Assembly: GCF_963966145.1 (NCBI RefSeq)
Contig: NC_091052.1
Coordinates: 15,934,001-15,998,000 of the forward strand
DNA length: 64,000 bases
Reading direction: 5' to 3'
Origin: Tenebrio molitor
Lineage: Eukaryota > Arthropoda > Insecta > Coleoptera > Tenebrionidae
The notes beneath the pieces are model-generated. The model was not told where the DNA came from. It did not search any database and saw nothing but the letters and a program-made list of their open reading frames with translations. Positions 20,790-32,694 of this stretch are shown here, piece after piece (within the stretch, counting starts at the first letter, position 1; each line of letters begins with the position of its first letter). The translations under genes were made by a program, and so were the position numbers.

Positions 20790-22475
20790 GTCCATTAATG
20801 ACAGGTTTTTAATAAAGACTGTTGTTAGATGAAAAATCATAGAATATAGAAAAACTGAAGAAAACACAAGCAAAATAACTAAGACGTCGAACTCACAACT
20901 GACGCTAAGATTTAATAATTTTACATTTGATTGTTGACATCGGATTTGACAGGTTTAACAACTTGACAAGAAAGACTATTTGAGTTGGTAATACCGAATT
21001 TTATTTTTAAATGGTATAACTGGAGTAACTTCCGCATCATTGATAAGTAACGTTTGACATTTTAAATTAAATAAAACATGCTGGTGATTGCTGAATCTGT
21101 TCGAGAACCTAAAAATAAGAGTTAATTTATGTTTAGAGCAAAATGGAGGGCACTTCGGGCATTTTCTTCAGTTAATTTTTAGACAATTGTTCTGAATTAT
21201 TTTTTACCGTTAATCTTTACTTTCATAACCTTAACCTAGCATTTTGTCGCTGTTAATGTGACGTCAAATATCTGTCAAATAAATCAACAAAACATATCCG
21301 ATTGCAGTGTTGCAAATAGTCGAAGAAAAAATTTTTCTTAATTGTATTGCCAACTCAGACAGTCCTTCCTGCTCACCCGTAGTTCGACACAATAAAATTA
21401 TAGAGTCGCACAATTCCACAGGACTGATAACGTTCCTTAATAGACAGTTTGTACTACATATTATAAATTATTATTATATGCATATGTATAGTAAATTAGC
21501 ACACTACAACAATGATATTTTCAACAAATTATATTTTATTCCGGAAACTGCATCAACTCTGGTTTAATAACCGCATTGTGCACATTTAAAAACTCTTCGA
21601 TAAAGCGAATTTAATTACGAAATTTTGCATCGCAAAGTTTATACATCAATGCCCAAATTTAAATAATTTCCACTAAAATCGGTAGTCATTGTTTAAATAA
21701 CGTTACGACTGAATTTAATGAAAGGCTTGTTTATTTATAATGTTTTTGTAAACTCTACATCAAACAAATTTTTTTTAATTGAAATAGTACTCGTAGTTTC
21801 AGGTTGCTTCATTCTCATCGGTCGCGTCGACCGTTTTAATATTCAAAACGAAAGTGAGAATTTAATGTTTAATGAGATTTGTGATGAAGGGATGTAACGT
21901 AATAAACAACCAGTTAGTTAGATAATTGTGATACATGTGTCACGACGTAAACGCTAGGGGGATGCAAGCACAACTGAATCTGGCGAGCTCTGCAAACTAA
22001 GTAGATAAGAGCATGTTTGCTGTACCAGCTTCTGCCATAAAGCTACAAAGATAACCCTACTAGAAATTAAGAAAAGAAAATCGAAAGAAATTATCACGTC
22101 TTAAAGTGTGGCAGAAGCAATAACTACCTCAGTTGGTATTCTAACTTGAGTGTGTTTTGTCGATTCGTTCATTTTTAATCAAAAATCAAAACGTTTTATT
22201 GTTGACCTCTTTTTATTATCTTCGTGTGGGAAATAAAGTGGTGTCACACGTGTGCCGATCGAGGCAAGTGTCAAAGTTCCGACGGGAAGAGCTTCCACAT
22301 CAACTCAAAGTTACACAAGTGCGATAACCAAGACTCCGCTCTCGTATATACCTCCAAGGCGACATATATTGTAGCGAAGTCTGTGTAAGGCAACATGTTT
22401 TGCGCCCACTCTATAGAAGGGGGCGGCTTTAATCTGCCCGAGCGGAATTACACCCACACCCAGAACCTTTGTCTC
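20790..22475. other. No gene assigned
   Basis: About 1.7 kb. The longest ORF (21,307-21,567 plus) has no recognisable domain. No clear repeat arms. Confidence 0.35.
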
Positions 22476-22762
22476 TACAGATGACTTCCAACAAACTCGC
22501 GGAATTGTCTTTTAAAGACTTCTTTTGTTAGGTCTTCTTGACGTATCTGATCCACTTGACGGGACAAGCGACGTGCAAATTGCGACGCTTTGTTTGCGAA
22601 CTTATCATTCGCAATGACAAAGAACGAGTTCATCAAAAATTGAAAATTAACTTTTTGTAGTGTTGCAGAACGGGAGAGGTTATTAATGTTGGGATGCCCT
22701 TTAAAGACGGGTTTTGCGAGAGAGCTCGTACGAACACGCACACCTCCATAACTAAATCGAAA
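22476..22762 (-). CDS. Possible 3' terminal exon of an unidentified gene
   Basis: I do not recognise this protein. On the minus strand a pyrimidine-rich tract ending in GTGCAG just upstream of 22,762 could be a 3' splice site. From there a frame of about 95 codons runs to a TAG at 22,480. Its composition is protein-like, with a charged helical C-terminus (motifs FARRLSRQVDQIRQEDL and FKRQFREFVGSHL). Another ORF overlaps in a different frame (22,633-22,959), so the choice of frame is uncertain. It could be a terminal exon, a transposon remnant or chance. No upstream exon or AATAAA was assigned. Confidence 0.25.
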
Positions 22763-23395
22763 CTGCACTCGAGAAACAAATAATCGAACAAGTAAATCAA
22801 GATAACAAGACAATGATGAGGCGCTCTAGCGTGACCATTAATCGGACCCTGGGTCGAAGGTTCTAACGACGCACCATCAATACACGAACAGATGAGAGCC
22901 AGGTTTCCAGATTTCCTATTAACGAAATGCAGCCGCGCTCTCATGGAAATTGTGCACAAGTGAATTATTGATTAGAGCGCTTTTATGTCAAAAGTTAATT
23001 ATGTATAACAGTTTAAAAATAACAAACATCACATTATCCCCCATAAAACCGTACGTAGTGTATTTAATAAATCTGAATGTCTCGATGTCTAGACACTAGT
23101 TGTGCGATTCATTTAATTAACAAAACAAAAAACGACATGATTATAACTTCACTCGTTCGGTAATAGAAAAATCGATCAGTGTGTAATGTTTAGAATACCC
23201 TATTTTTAAATGATCTAATGCTCAAATCAAATTTTCTTTTTTGTTCGACACTGTCAGAATTTGAGAATTTACTCCTATGTGAACGGATTTTGATTAATGT
23301 CACAACTTGTCAAAACGAAACGTCAAGCTAATTTTAAAGGTTTTAAGCGATTTGGAGCCTTTAAGGGGCTCGTCGAACAAAAAAACGTTGTATTC

Positions 23396-23515
23396 AACTC
23401 GTTCGTGTGTAAATTGGGCCTTTTTTGGCACGAGTGGGTCTTTAAAACGCTCGTTTCACTCGCGTTTTAAAATGGCCCACTCGTGCCAAAAAAGGCCCAA
23501 TTTACACACAAACTC
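23396..23515. repeat. Large foldback hairpin (CACTCGTGCC... arms)
   Basis: About 50-bp arms (GTGTAAATTGGGCC, TTTTTTGGCACGAGTGGG, TTTTAAAACGC) fold on a loop of a few bases near 23,455. One arm occurs alone at 5,662-5,743. The overlapping ORF at 23,307-23,585 is produced by the arms. Confidence 0.8.
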
Positions 23516-23529
23516 GTCAAATAAACTAC

Positions 23530-24327
23530 TATTAAACCACGAATTTCAAATTTCAAGCGAGATTGCTGCCCGTTTAAAAAATTGAACTTTACACAATTTA
23601 AGAATAATTAATTGGGGATTTCTTATTAACGACACATGTGAAATTTAAATTTATGTAATCATTACACAATCATATCGTGATCTGTCCTCGAGCAAGTAAA
23701 ATAATGTTTCCGTCTCACAATATTTTCTTTTGTGGATCACCTTTCTTCTCCCATCGGTTTAAAATTTACGCATAAAATGCTGCTTTTTTGAAAATCTTTG
23801 TGAAAATCGGACTTTGGACGCTAAAGCAAATTGAACAACCTAATTTTAATCCCAATTTAAAAATAAAGATTACCATTTTAACCCGAAAACATACAATTCT
23901 AAATTTGACACACTCTTTAAACAACGTAAGTACATTTGACAGCCAATATTCTAGAAGAGTAATAAAGGATCTTGTTAGATGTTACATCGTTTCTTACTTC
24001 CGTAACCTCTTCATCGATTATCCAACTCAGAAACGTAAAGTTCAAAATTAGAACTCTGGCTCGTAAAACACGAATTTGTGTATGAGCTATAACTTCGGGA
24101 AGAGAAGAGGGAAACAAATTACTTCGAAACGGTTTGATTTAAGCACATGAAACTTTGTGCATGTAAAAGACAGTTATGCAGGTTTGGGAACAAGTTGTAA
24201 CTTCCCGTTAACCTTTTTGTTAACTGCATTTCAGCTGAAAACAATCGTTGCGAATATTACGAATTAATTATTATCTTGTTTTTTGATTTTTTTAATAATT
24301 GTCAAATTTGATACATCTGGCTTTAAT
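23530..24327. other. No gene seen
   Basis: AT-rich sequence with overlapping short ORFs on both strands (23,788-24,117). None shows a known motif. Confidence 0.35.
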
Positions 24328-25505
24328 ATACGGTGCGATCAACAATTATTTAGATCAAAGAAGCCTTTGAGATTTTGGACGTATGTCGACAGATGCTCTG
24401 GAATGCATTGAAGTATTTTTGGTTGCATATATAGTATAATTCAGAATAAGTGGCATCGCGATAGGCGTTGATTCTCTAAAGTGAACTTTATGTAATGTCA
24501 AAAAATTTAGTAAACATGTGAAACCGTCATTACTTTATTCTGAGGTTATGCGTTACATAATTTTGACATGGTTTTCACCCACAGCAGAGATAACCCCCAG
24601 ACAAATAATACACTTTTCATAAATGAAAGAAGGAAATTCCAAATACTTATAACAAGAAAATAAACACAAAACGATTCCAATGAAAATCGTACGACACTCA
24701 TTAATGACCAATAGAAAAATTAGTTCACGAGCCATAACCATGGCAACAAAAAAATTTCTTGGAAATTTTTTGTAGGTAGACCAACCTAACTGTGATTAAT
24801 AAGTGGAAATTTTTTCAGCCAATCAAAATCATTTATTTTGTTGTCTTGGTTATGGCTCGTGAACTAATTTTTCTATTGTCTTTAATGAGTGTCGTACGAT
24901 TTAAAAATTTATAATTGAAGAAGCATAATGTCCGTGTCGTTGCGATTTTCTTACCGAATATACCCTCGTGCATTGATTAATATCCGGAAATTTTATTCTC
25001 ATGCATTTCCAAAACGTAATTAATACGTTTTAGAAATGCATTCGAAAAAATTTCCGGAAATAATCAATGCACTAGGGATATTATAAGTGATAATATCAAG
25101 GCCAAATTAAAAGCGAAGGTTACCAACAGCATCGAAACTAGGATATTATTAGCAAGGGTCTTGCTGCCAACGTAAATTTGAATTTCCAACGCCTACCGCG
25201 ATGCCACTTATTCTGAATTATAATATACCTTTCCAATTTTAATTTGGAAATTTTTGCCGAAACTCGGTCAAACAGGCAACAGCGCTGTATATATATCCAT
25301 TCTCCGTTATTGAAAAGAACGTAACGGAAGTAAGATGAATCTTTTATGTTCTGAAATAAAAACCATTTTTACGTTAAAATTTGTTTCATAGTGACAGTTG
25401 TGTGACGTTTCTTAGCTGAGTTAGCAAAGATACGTAAAATCTGACACTATTAAAGTCGTACTCGCCCCTTATCTAAGTATCTAATTGTTGATCGCAACGT
25501 ATGGT
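24328..25505. mobile_element. Second GTGCGATCAACAATTA element, split by a nested MITE
   Basis: Ends GGTGCGATCAACAATTATTT (24,331 on) and CTAATTGTTGATCGCA (to 25,497) match the 15,416-15,736 element. Internal blocks follow the same order but are separated by an insertion of ~790 bp at 24,438-25,227. Confidence 0.7.
24438..25227. mobile_element. Nested element with hairpins inside
   Basis: Inverted ends CAGAATAAGTGGCATCGCGA (left) and the complement with one change (TACCGCGATGCCACTTATTC, right). Within it lie two long hairpins: 24,683-24,902, whose arms share GTTCACGAGCCATAACCA, and 24,957-25,080, whose arms share GCATTGATTA and CCGGAAATTT. No coding frame. Confidence 0.7.
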
Positions 25506-25840
25506 ATGTAGTATAGCGTGATCACAAATGAGTGAGTCTGTTGGCAATGAAACAATTGAAAAATATTGGTGTTTTTTTGTCTCGTAATTGGCACTGACCG
25601 GATGTTTTAACTTGACACGACATTAAAAAAAATTAGGTTATGGGGGTTATGTTTATGCTATTATAAAATAGAAACTTTGATGGTAAATTTTAAATTTGCC
25701 TGCCAACATTGTCAAAGCTGACAACCGGAAATGCGTTCGGAAATGCGTTTAGATTACGGTGATACCAAAATCATTGAAATTTTTATTGTTGCCAACAGAT
25801 TAAGTCATTCTTGATCACGCTGTATATACTTATACAGGAT

Positions 25841-26361
25841 TATTCATGTAAGATGACGAGCTTAACCAGGTAAAAATGCAACCCAAAATACGTTTTATAA
25901 AGTTATCTCAATCCTTATTACGTTATCATAATGCACATAAAACATAGATATAGTCTGTTTTTTAATCAAAGAACCACAATACCGCAATTGACGCCCAAAA
26001 TAGAGCTGACAACATTGATGAAAAATCTCATCATATAAAAATTGAGGTTATTAGAGATACGAGTATTAGTAACAATTTGAGAGTTTTATAAATGTCTTAC
26101 TTTGTGAGGCATTTTTAATAACACGTTCAAAGTGGGTTCATGTCGGTTCTGTCATTGTTCAAAAACGTTTTCAAATACAAAATATGAACGAGAAATGCAA
26201 TGACAGATAAGTATACCTTTCAAACTAATAAAATACCTTCTTGGATTCTTGATTTAATTTTTTAATACCAAAACACAAACACAACGTATGCTCTGCAAAA
26301 TGTATTTTGGGTTGCATTTTTACCTGGTCAGACTCGTCATCTTACGTGAGTAATCCTGTAT
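25841..26361. mobile_element. ~520-bp MITE, CAGGATTA ends
   Basis: Inverted arms at about 25,841-25,895 and 26,305-26,361 share AAGATGACGAG and ACCAGGTAAAAATGCAACCC. Internal blocks (TTTTTTAATCAAAGAACCAC; AATAACACGTTCAAA) recur at 29,299-29,695, so the two are relatives. Confidence 0.7.
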
Positions 26362-26379
26362 TGTTATACGAGTTACCCA

Positions 26380-27450
26380 AGATAGTCTATTGTCCAAGGA
26401 AAGGATTTAGAGCACGAGGAGCATAGCGAGGAGTGCTCCAAAGAAAGGAACGCGTTCGATAACATGTCTTTTTTTAATTAAAAATAATTATGTAGTGACT
26501 TTTATTTTAATGGAATTGGGTTGGTATTCTTGAAGCAATGACATTTCATTGAAAATTAAATTTCAAATTGTTCTCAAATTTTATTACAATAATAATCTAA
26601 CCCCTTAGAAATAGTTCATTTTGATCCTACAATATGTATTGAGATTCATTTTTGACATCACATTTGATATTGACATTTACAGTGATTTTACTACCAATAC
26701 CAACCCCATATTGAATAATCATTAGAACGATGATGCAATAGCTATTTGTGCAATAAGTTAGGAAATTCAATTTTTTCCGTATTAGGTACGGAAAAAATGG
26801 ATTTCCTACGTATTGCACACATGGTTTTTTCTACTGGCGTTTGGAAAATCATAAAATTTGGATATTTTTAATATTCTATTAATTATTTCTAAATTAAAAA
26901 GCGAAATCAAAATTGTTCTGCTTTTTTTTACCATAGAGAAACAATTTATTAATGAAAAATTGTGAAGGCATTTAAGCTTTTCTCTCAATTAAATACCACT
27001 TTTTACGTTACGTATCCCAGAAAACGACCAAAATTGAACTTTAAGTGCTTGTTCACAATGGACATAAGCTTGACATAAGGCATAAGAAATTCATGATACA
27101 TGCAGTGTATATACTATTAATTTTTACGTAATTTATGAGAAATGACCTCAGTGAACATTATTGTTGTGTACAAAAAGGCATGGAGAATCATATTCAAGTT
27201 ATATAAATTATTTTCCAATTGCCCAAATTTATATATTATTCTTAGGTATTTCTTATGTCTTATGTTCATTGTGAATAAGCACTTAGTGTTGAAATATTAT
27301 TTCCGCACTTAGTAGGAAATTTTTCACTTTTGCTAACTCAAATTAGTAAGTATTACAATCTTAAAGTTTTCCAAACTCCAGTAGAAAAAATTGAACTTTG
27401 TGCAACTGTTTTCAGTTACACGAAATGTTCTTTGTAACACTGAAATAGGA
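26380..27450. repeat. R1 repeat family, copy 1
   Basis: About 1 kb shared in order with 29,700-30,680 and 61,255-62,085. Anchors are AGTCTATTGTC near the start, TTCATTGAAAATTAAATTTC, TTACAATAATAATCTA, ATACCAACCCCATATT and a TTTCCGTATTAGG-CACGG hairpin at 26,777-26,800. No TIRs, LTRs or reading frame recognised. The short minus-strand ORFs here are not conserved between copies. Confidence 0.7.
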
Positions 27451-27771
27451 GAAAAAATATAATTAATTATATATGTGTTGACCAGACACCTTGACCTTCA
27501 GGACTGTCTCTATTGTAAAATTTGATAGAACCACCCTGGCTTTTCTTTTTTGGTGCGAGAACGATAATAAAAGAATTATCATAAAAAAAAACAAATAGTT
27601 AAGTGTCGGTATCTTAACACACCTAACGTAAAATGAACAAATATTTGATATGTCGGAAAATGTAAACACTGCTTGATTTGGTTATGTTCTTTGATTGATG
27701 ATTAAAATTATAAAATTTCCAGTGATTCATAATTTCTATGTTCTTCACTTTCTCCTAATGTGCATGCGCTT

Positions 27772-27843
27772 GGCTCGTTGGTCTAGGGGTATGATTTTCG
27801 CTTAGGGTGCGAGAGGTCCCGGGTTCAAATCCCGGACGAGCCC
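27772..27843 (+). tRNA. tRNA-Pro (AGG anticodon)
   Basis: 72 nt cloverleaf without intron. The acceptor stem GGCTCGT pairs with ACGAGCC, with discriminator C. The anticodon loop TTAGGGT gives AGG, decoding CCU (and CCC/CCA/CCG to the extent that A34 is modified to inosine). The T arm GGTCCCGGGTTCAAATCCCGG contains the B box GGTTCAAATCC. An A box (TGGTCTAGGGG) is present, and a T-run terminator follows at 27,850-27,854. The first pair of the anticodon stem appears to be T-G rather than the usual C-G. It sits between repeats with no neighbouring tRNA gene. Confidence 0.97.
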
Positions 27844-27849
27844 GTCATC

Positions 27850-27854
27850 TTTTT
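27850..27854 (+). terminator. RNA polymerase III T-run
   Basis: TTTTT seven bases after the tRNA-Pro end. Confidence 0.8.
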
Positions 27855-28004
27855 CGTCCTGAATTTTTTAATCTTTAATTTTATAACTAACAATCTATGA
27901 AATATGTATGTATTGCTAAAATAATAATTTATGGTTTTATTAAAATTACTCCTTTTATTTTCAGGACACCAAGACTCAAGTTGAGAACAAACCAATCCCA
28001 AATT

Positions 28005-28385
28005 ATATACCGGGTGACTTTGAATAATTACATACCTGCATTTCAGAGGTTTAATTGAGCGTTTCCCTTAACGGGTACACAGTCGCTTTTTGAGCTGTTG
28101 CATTGTATAACGCTGTTTACTGTTGGTTTTTGTTTGGGGGTACAACGTGTTAACCAACATACCAAATAATAATAATAATAATAATAATTGAGGCAAATTT
28201 AGTGGGTTGGCACTCCCGAATAATTGGTACGCCTAGTCATTTGTGAAAGAGTTGATTCTAGAAATAAATATGTAGTGACAATTTGATTTATTGACTTTTG
28301 AACTGTCATATTTGAATTTGTCAAGTGTACCTACGTAAAATCGTAAATGTGTTGGCAACCGAACAATAGTGTATTGAGTTGCAAA
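28005..28385. repeat. Decayed copy of the ACCGGGTGACTTT element family, with (AAT)n
   Basis: ACCGGGTGACTTT at 28,008 opens it. A (AAT)n microsatellite at 28,167-28,190 precedes GGGTTGGCACTCCCGAATAA, found inverted at 61,188-61,207. The 28,290-28,370 segment matches 57,470-57,560 in inverted orientation. Confidence 0.5.
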
Positions 28386-28510
28386 AGGCAGTCTATTATC
28401 GAACGAGAGGAAAAAGGAACGAGTTCGACAACATGTCTTGTGAAACGAGTGTATAACATGCTATTTGTTCTATTTCGGCTTCATTAATTTAATTTTTTTT
28501 AATACATACA
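28385..28510. repeat. R1 repeat family, copy 2, left part
   Basis: CAGTCTATTATCGAACGAGAGG followed by ACGAGTTCGACAACATGTCT matches 61,268-61,338. The copy is interrupted by insertions at 28,513-29,296 and 29,299-29,695 and resumes at 29,700. Confidence 0.7.
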
Positions 28511-28512
28511 TA

Positions 28513-29296
28513 CAGTATGAATCAATTGTGGGGTATTTCTGAAATTTTATTAGAAGCAACCAAAAATACTAATTTCACTTACCTCTTGATACTGTGTTTG
28601 ACATAAATAATAAATTGAATCAAAATTGCGTTTTTGCCTACAAACGTCAAAATGACAATGTGGGAAATTTAATCAGCAAAATGATAACGTAAAAACAAAA
28701 CTAACGTAAAAATTGTTCAACATGCATTCCATTTTGGAGTAAACACGCATCAACCCTGTTTAAAGAGGACCTTTGAACGTTGTGTAATGTCTCTGGCGTT
28801 ATGGCCATGCACCCAACACGAATTCTTTGAGTTCATCAATCGTAAGCACAGGTGTTTGGTAGACTCTTTCCCACAAGAAAAAATCTAAAGACGCTGCTAG
28901 AACTCCTTTACGTTGTTGTCTTGTTCATTTATTTATATCCAACTGTTCCAACAATAAGGGCTAACACATTTTGTAAAAAATTTAATTAAACAAAAATGTG
29001 GCTGAAATTTGGATACTTCTGTAGATACAGATCTGCAGCGACCATGCCATTTTTACGACATAGGTACTTACCCCGTACATGAGAAACAATGTCTACTTTC
29101 TCATTGTTTGAGTCATAAGAGTTCATAACCAAGTTTTAGCAAAACTGTCAAGACAAAGTTGACAATTCTCAAAGCAATGCAATCATGGATTAAGGTTTTA
29201 ATTTTTTTTTAATTACAGATCTAGTGAATGCTGGAATTAGTATTTTTGGTTGCATCAAAGACCATTTCAGAAATACCCCACAATTGACTCATACTG
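28513..29296. mobile_element. Decayed Tc1/mariner-group element, 784 bp
   Basis: TA-flanked inverted ends share CAATTGTGGGGTATTTC and AACCAAAAATAC (left 28,513-28,575; right about 29,231-29,296). It carries a transposase remnant on the minus strand. Confidence 0.75.
28710..28910 (-). pseudogene. Transposase C-terminal remnant (DDE_3 type)
   Basis: Minus-strand translation gives SLDFFLWERVYQTPVLTIDE and LKEFVLGAW. This matches the end of the catalytic domain of insect Tc1/mariner-like transposases (family pattern PLDFFLWG..Y.TP..T..EL). The frame breaks on both sides and the first two catalytic aspartates are gone. The same family has a second remnant at 36,150-36,470. Confidence 0.65.
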
Positions 29297-29298
29297 TA

Positions 29299-29695
29299 TA
29301 GTGTGTTTTTTAATCAAAGAACCACGACCTGTTGATTTAGGTTTGCAAATATAAAATTTTACTAAATTTAGGAAATTTAATGATATCTGTTGGCTATACC
29401 AGCCAACGCCTGTCATTTTTAATGTCCTTGAAAGTACGCAAACTCGTATGTAAAATTTGAACGTGTTATTAAAAATACCTCGCAAAGTAAGATATTTATT
29501 AAACTTTCAAGTTAGTTGTTATTAGTTATTGTTAACTTTATTAACATGCTGCGCTTCTAATATCTCTAATAACCTCAATTTCTATATGATGAGATTTTTC
29601 ACCCTAGGTCAAAAGTGTACAATGTTGTCAGCTCTATTTTAGGTGTAAATTGCGGTGTTGTGGTTCTTTGATTAAAAAACAGACTGTATAATAAA
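29299..29695. mobile_element. ~395-bp MITE, relative of 25,841-26,361
   Basis: Inverted ends TTTTTTAATCAAAGAACCAC at 29,308-29,327 and the complement near 29,661-29,680. It shares interior blocks with the 25.8-kb element in the opposite orientation. Confidence 0.7.
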
Positions 29696-29699
29696 TGTA

Positions 29700-30680
29700 T
29701 AATTACCTAGTGACTTTTATTTTAATGGCATTTGGTTGGTATTGACGAAGCATTGTCATTTCATTGAAAATTAAATTTCAAATTGTCTCCCAAATTTTTT
29801 TACAATAATAATCTACCCCCTTAATAATTTATTTTGATCCTACAACATGGATTCAGATTCAGACCACATGACATTTAACACTGACATTTACTATGAATAC
29901 CAACCCCATATTCAATAATCACTAGAAACAATGCTATAAAATTGAACTTTGTGCAACTCACAAAATGCTCATTGTTACACTGAAATAGAAAATAGTTATT
30001 TGTGCAATAAGTTAGGAAATGTAATTTTAATTTTTTTATTCAATTTTCTTATTAATTTAAATGTTAATTAATTACATATTTCCGTATTAGGCACGCCGTG
30101 TACGGAAAAAAATGGATTTCCTACGTATTGTACACATCATTTTTTCTATACTGGAGTTTGGAAGAATAAATTAAATTTGGATATTTTCAATTTTCTATAA
30201 TTATTTCTAAATTAAAAAGTGGAATCAAAATTGTTCTTTTTTCGTTACTATAGAGAAACAATTTTGTTTATAAAAAAACAAAGTTTGTGAAGGCGTTTAA
30301 AGTGTTCGCTCGAGTAAATTTACGGAAATTAAATTATTAAAATGTCTGCTATAGAGAATCGTTTGATATTGAAGAATATGCAAAACAGGTCGAATACCTG
30401 AAAAGTAACAGTACACGAATATTGAACAACGTTTTTTGTGTTAGTTTATTGAGGAAAGTCTTAAAAAACATTAATTACTTGTAAATTTTGAGGTTATCAT
30501 TGACAGATTTCAAGTTATGTACGAGTATCTCAGGAAACGATCAGAATTGAACTTCTAATGTTAAAATATTATTTCCACACTTGTTAGGAAATACATATTC
30601 CACTTTTCCTAATTCAAATTAGTATTCAGATATGTTAGTTTTCCAAACTCTAGTAGAAAAATGTAATTCTTGACATTTAC
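29700..30680. repeat. R1 repeat family, copy 2, right part
   Basis: Collinear with 26,490-27,380: TTCATTGAAAATTAAATTTC, ATACCAACCCCATATT, TTCCGTATTAGGCACG and GGATTTCCTACGTATTG. Copies differ by small indels. Non-coding. Confidence 0.7.
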
Positions 30681-30689
30681 AAACCTTGA

Positions 30690-32324
30690 AAACAGTGAAT
30701 ACGGACGTGCTGACGTTTAACTGTGGAAAGTGAAGACGCCATACAGTCAACTTTTTAATTTTCTTCCTTGTAATCTGGCTCGATCTGCTGCTCGAGATCG
30801 GATGCAAAATTTTCCTTACAAGATTTTCATCTAAACAGGTAAAAATACGCGAACAATGTTTTAGATGTTGAACAGAAAGCGAGTTTGATTAAATGAAAAT
30901 CTGAAGCTAACGTCGTCCCGTTCATTTTTCCCGACCGACGAAAATTCCGTTACCGTTACGAAATCCAAGAGGAAATTTTCTTTGTCGGAGCGGCAAATAA
31001 GGAAAAAGACAAAAGTGAAATAATTTTATCACGTCGGAGAAAAGTCCAGCTTTCGTTGTTAAAAAATACAACGACAAAATCGAGTGAAAATATTCAATCG
31101 ACCATAATGAAAGGGCATTTAATGACGCAGCTCCTCTGCGAATTTCCTTCTTGATCGATTCGGATTAGCCTATCAAGTTGTCGGCGAAGTTTCACGGGAC
31201 CCCAGATGCAAACCAAGAAAATAATAAATAAATTAAATTAAAACCCGTCAGAATGAATTAGAGCCTGTCGAAATCGCATGATGTATGAGCTGCTTCGATT
31301 AAATAAAATATCGGAGCTTCTGCTTAGCACATTAAAGGTAGGTCTTCACCGACGCATCGAGGAAACTTTTTTTTTCAAAAACTCCCAACAGTGTGTTATT
31401 TGTACCTACCTATCATTTGAAACAATGCAATTTTAACCGTTGCGTACGATGCCTGCAAGTGAGCGTTTCCCTCAAAACGCCACCACCGACCTGTTCATAA
31501 TTTCCGCCGTCATCAAACTTGATCGCTGCTGCACCTGCACAGCCCCACATTCGATAGATAATTTTCCGAAATTGAGCGTAAATCATATGGACCATTAGCG
31601 TTCGCTCCGGAGCTCATGAATATCGGCCCAATTTCTACTGAGATGTTTTAATGGAATTTTTCGTGGAGGTGGTGCATTCATTCACCCACTTTGATATCTC
31701 GGTAACGCCATCAAATGAGCAATTCCGGAGCCAATCCGACTCGGTTTGGCGGTTCGATTAAGCCCGGGAATTATGTGGGTTCGATATTTAAATCTATAAG
31801 TTAGCATTTCTGTGCAAAAGGACGCCGTCACGTTCATCCCTTTATCTTTATCTCCCCAAATTGGCGGTTAGGGTTCCTCTAATCAATTGTTTTGTAAGTT
31901 TATGGGCCCTTTAAATTGGAAAAATAACCGGAACGGGACGAGATAATTAAATTCCTAATCGACCCACCACTACGTACGAATAAATCGCAGCATATTAAGC
32001 CGAATGAGACCGAGATTATGCATTCGTTGACACAGCCACGTCCAAATTGCCGCATACGGCATGCTAGGTCTTACCTTTACTTTCAACAGTTGTTATTATT
32101 CTGCAGATTCGAGCCGAACCCTTTGACAACACGCTCGGTTCGTCTAATTTATTAAGCTCGCAACACGTATAGGTAAGAGAACGCACATTTAATTCGAGGA
32201 TCACTAAAAGGGTCCATTAAAGGCTTAGTTTACTCTTTATATCTTGTTATATGGTTGGCGTGTTTAATTTTATATTCGGTAATGGCGGAACTTTACAAAT
32301 TACCAAACTCTATTAAGTTACAGA
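30690..32324. other. Apparently single-copy sequence, no gene seen
   Basis: About 1.6 kb without TIRs or known coding motifs. Base composition is more balanced than in the flanking repeats. Minus-strand ORFs (30,619-30,807; 31,413-31,595) are unremarkable. Confidence 0.35.
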
Positions 32325-32694
32325 TACAGAGTGTCTATAAAAGAACATACATCAAGAGTGCTGTGGAATTGTGCGGCTCTATACTTTTTTTGACCGAACT
32401 ATGTCAAGCCGTTGAAGCCGGTAAATTAGGTATCATTGATGTCAAATGACACATGTCAAATAAATACGTTTTAGCGTCAGAGCGTCAGTTTCTCAGTTTA
32501 GTTCAGTTGTGAATTCCGTGTCTCAGTTGTTTTCCTTGTGATTTTCTTCAACAGTCTTTATCAAGACTAAAACGATTTTCCGCGTAAGCGTGAATTGTGA
32601 ATAATACCAGAAACAAGTTACGGAGTTGCGAAGGTAAGACAGTTATTTTCGTACGTTTACAGTAAGTAATAAGCAATCTTTTCAGTAAACCGCA

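Noticed and set aside
28167..28190. (AAT)n tract considered as a CRISPR-like or tandem array
   Set aside because: Simple trinucleotide microsatellite in eukaryotic DNA. No spacers.
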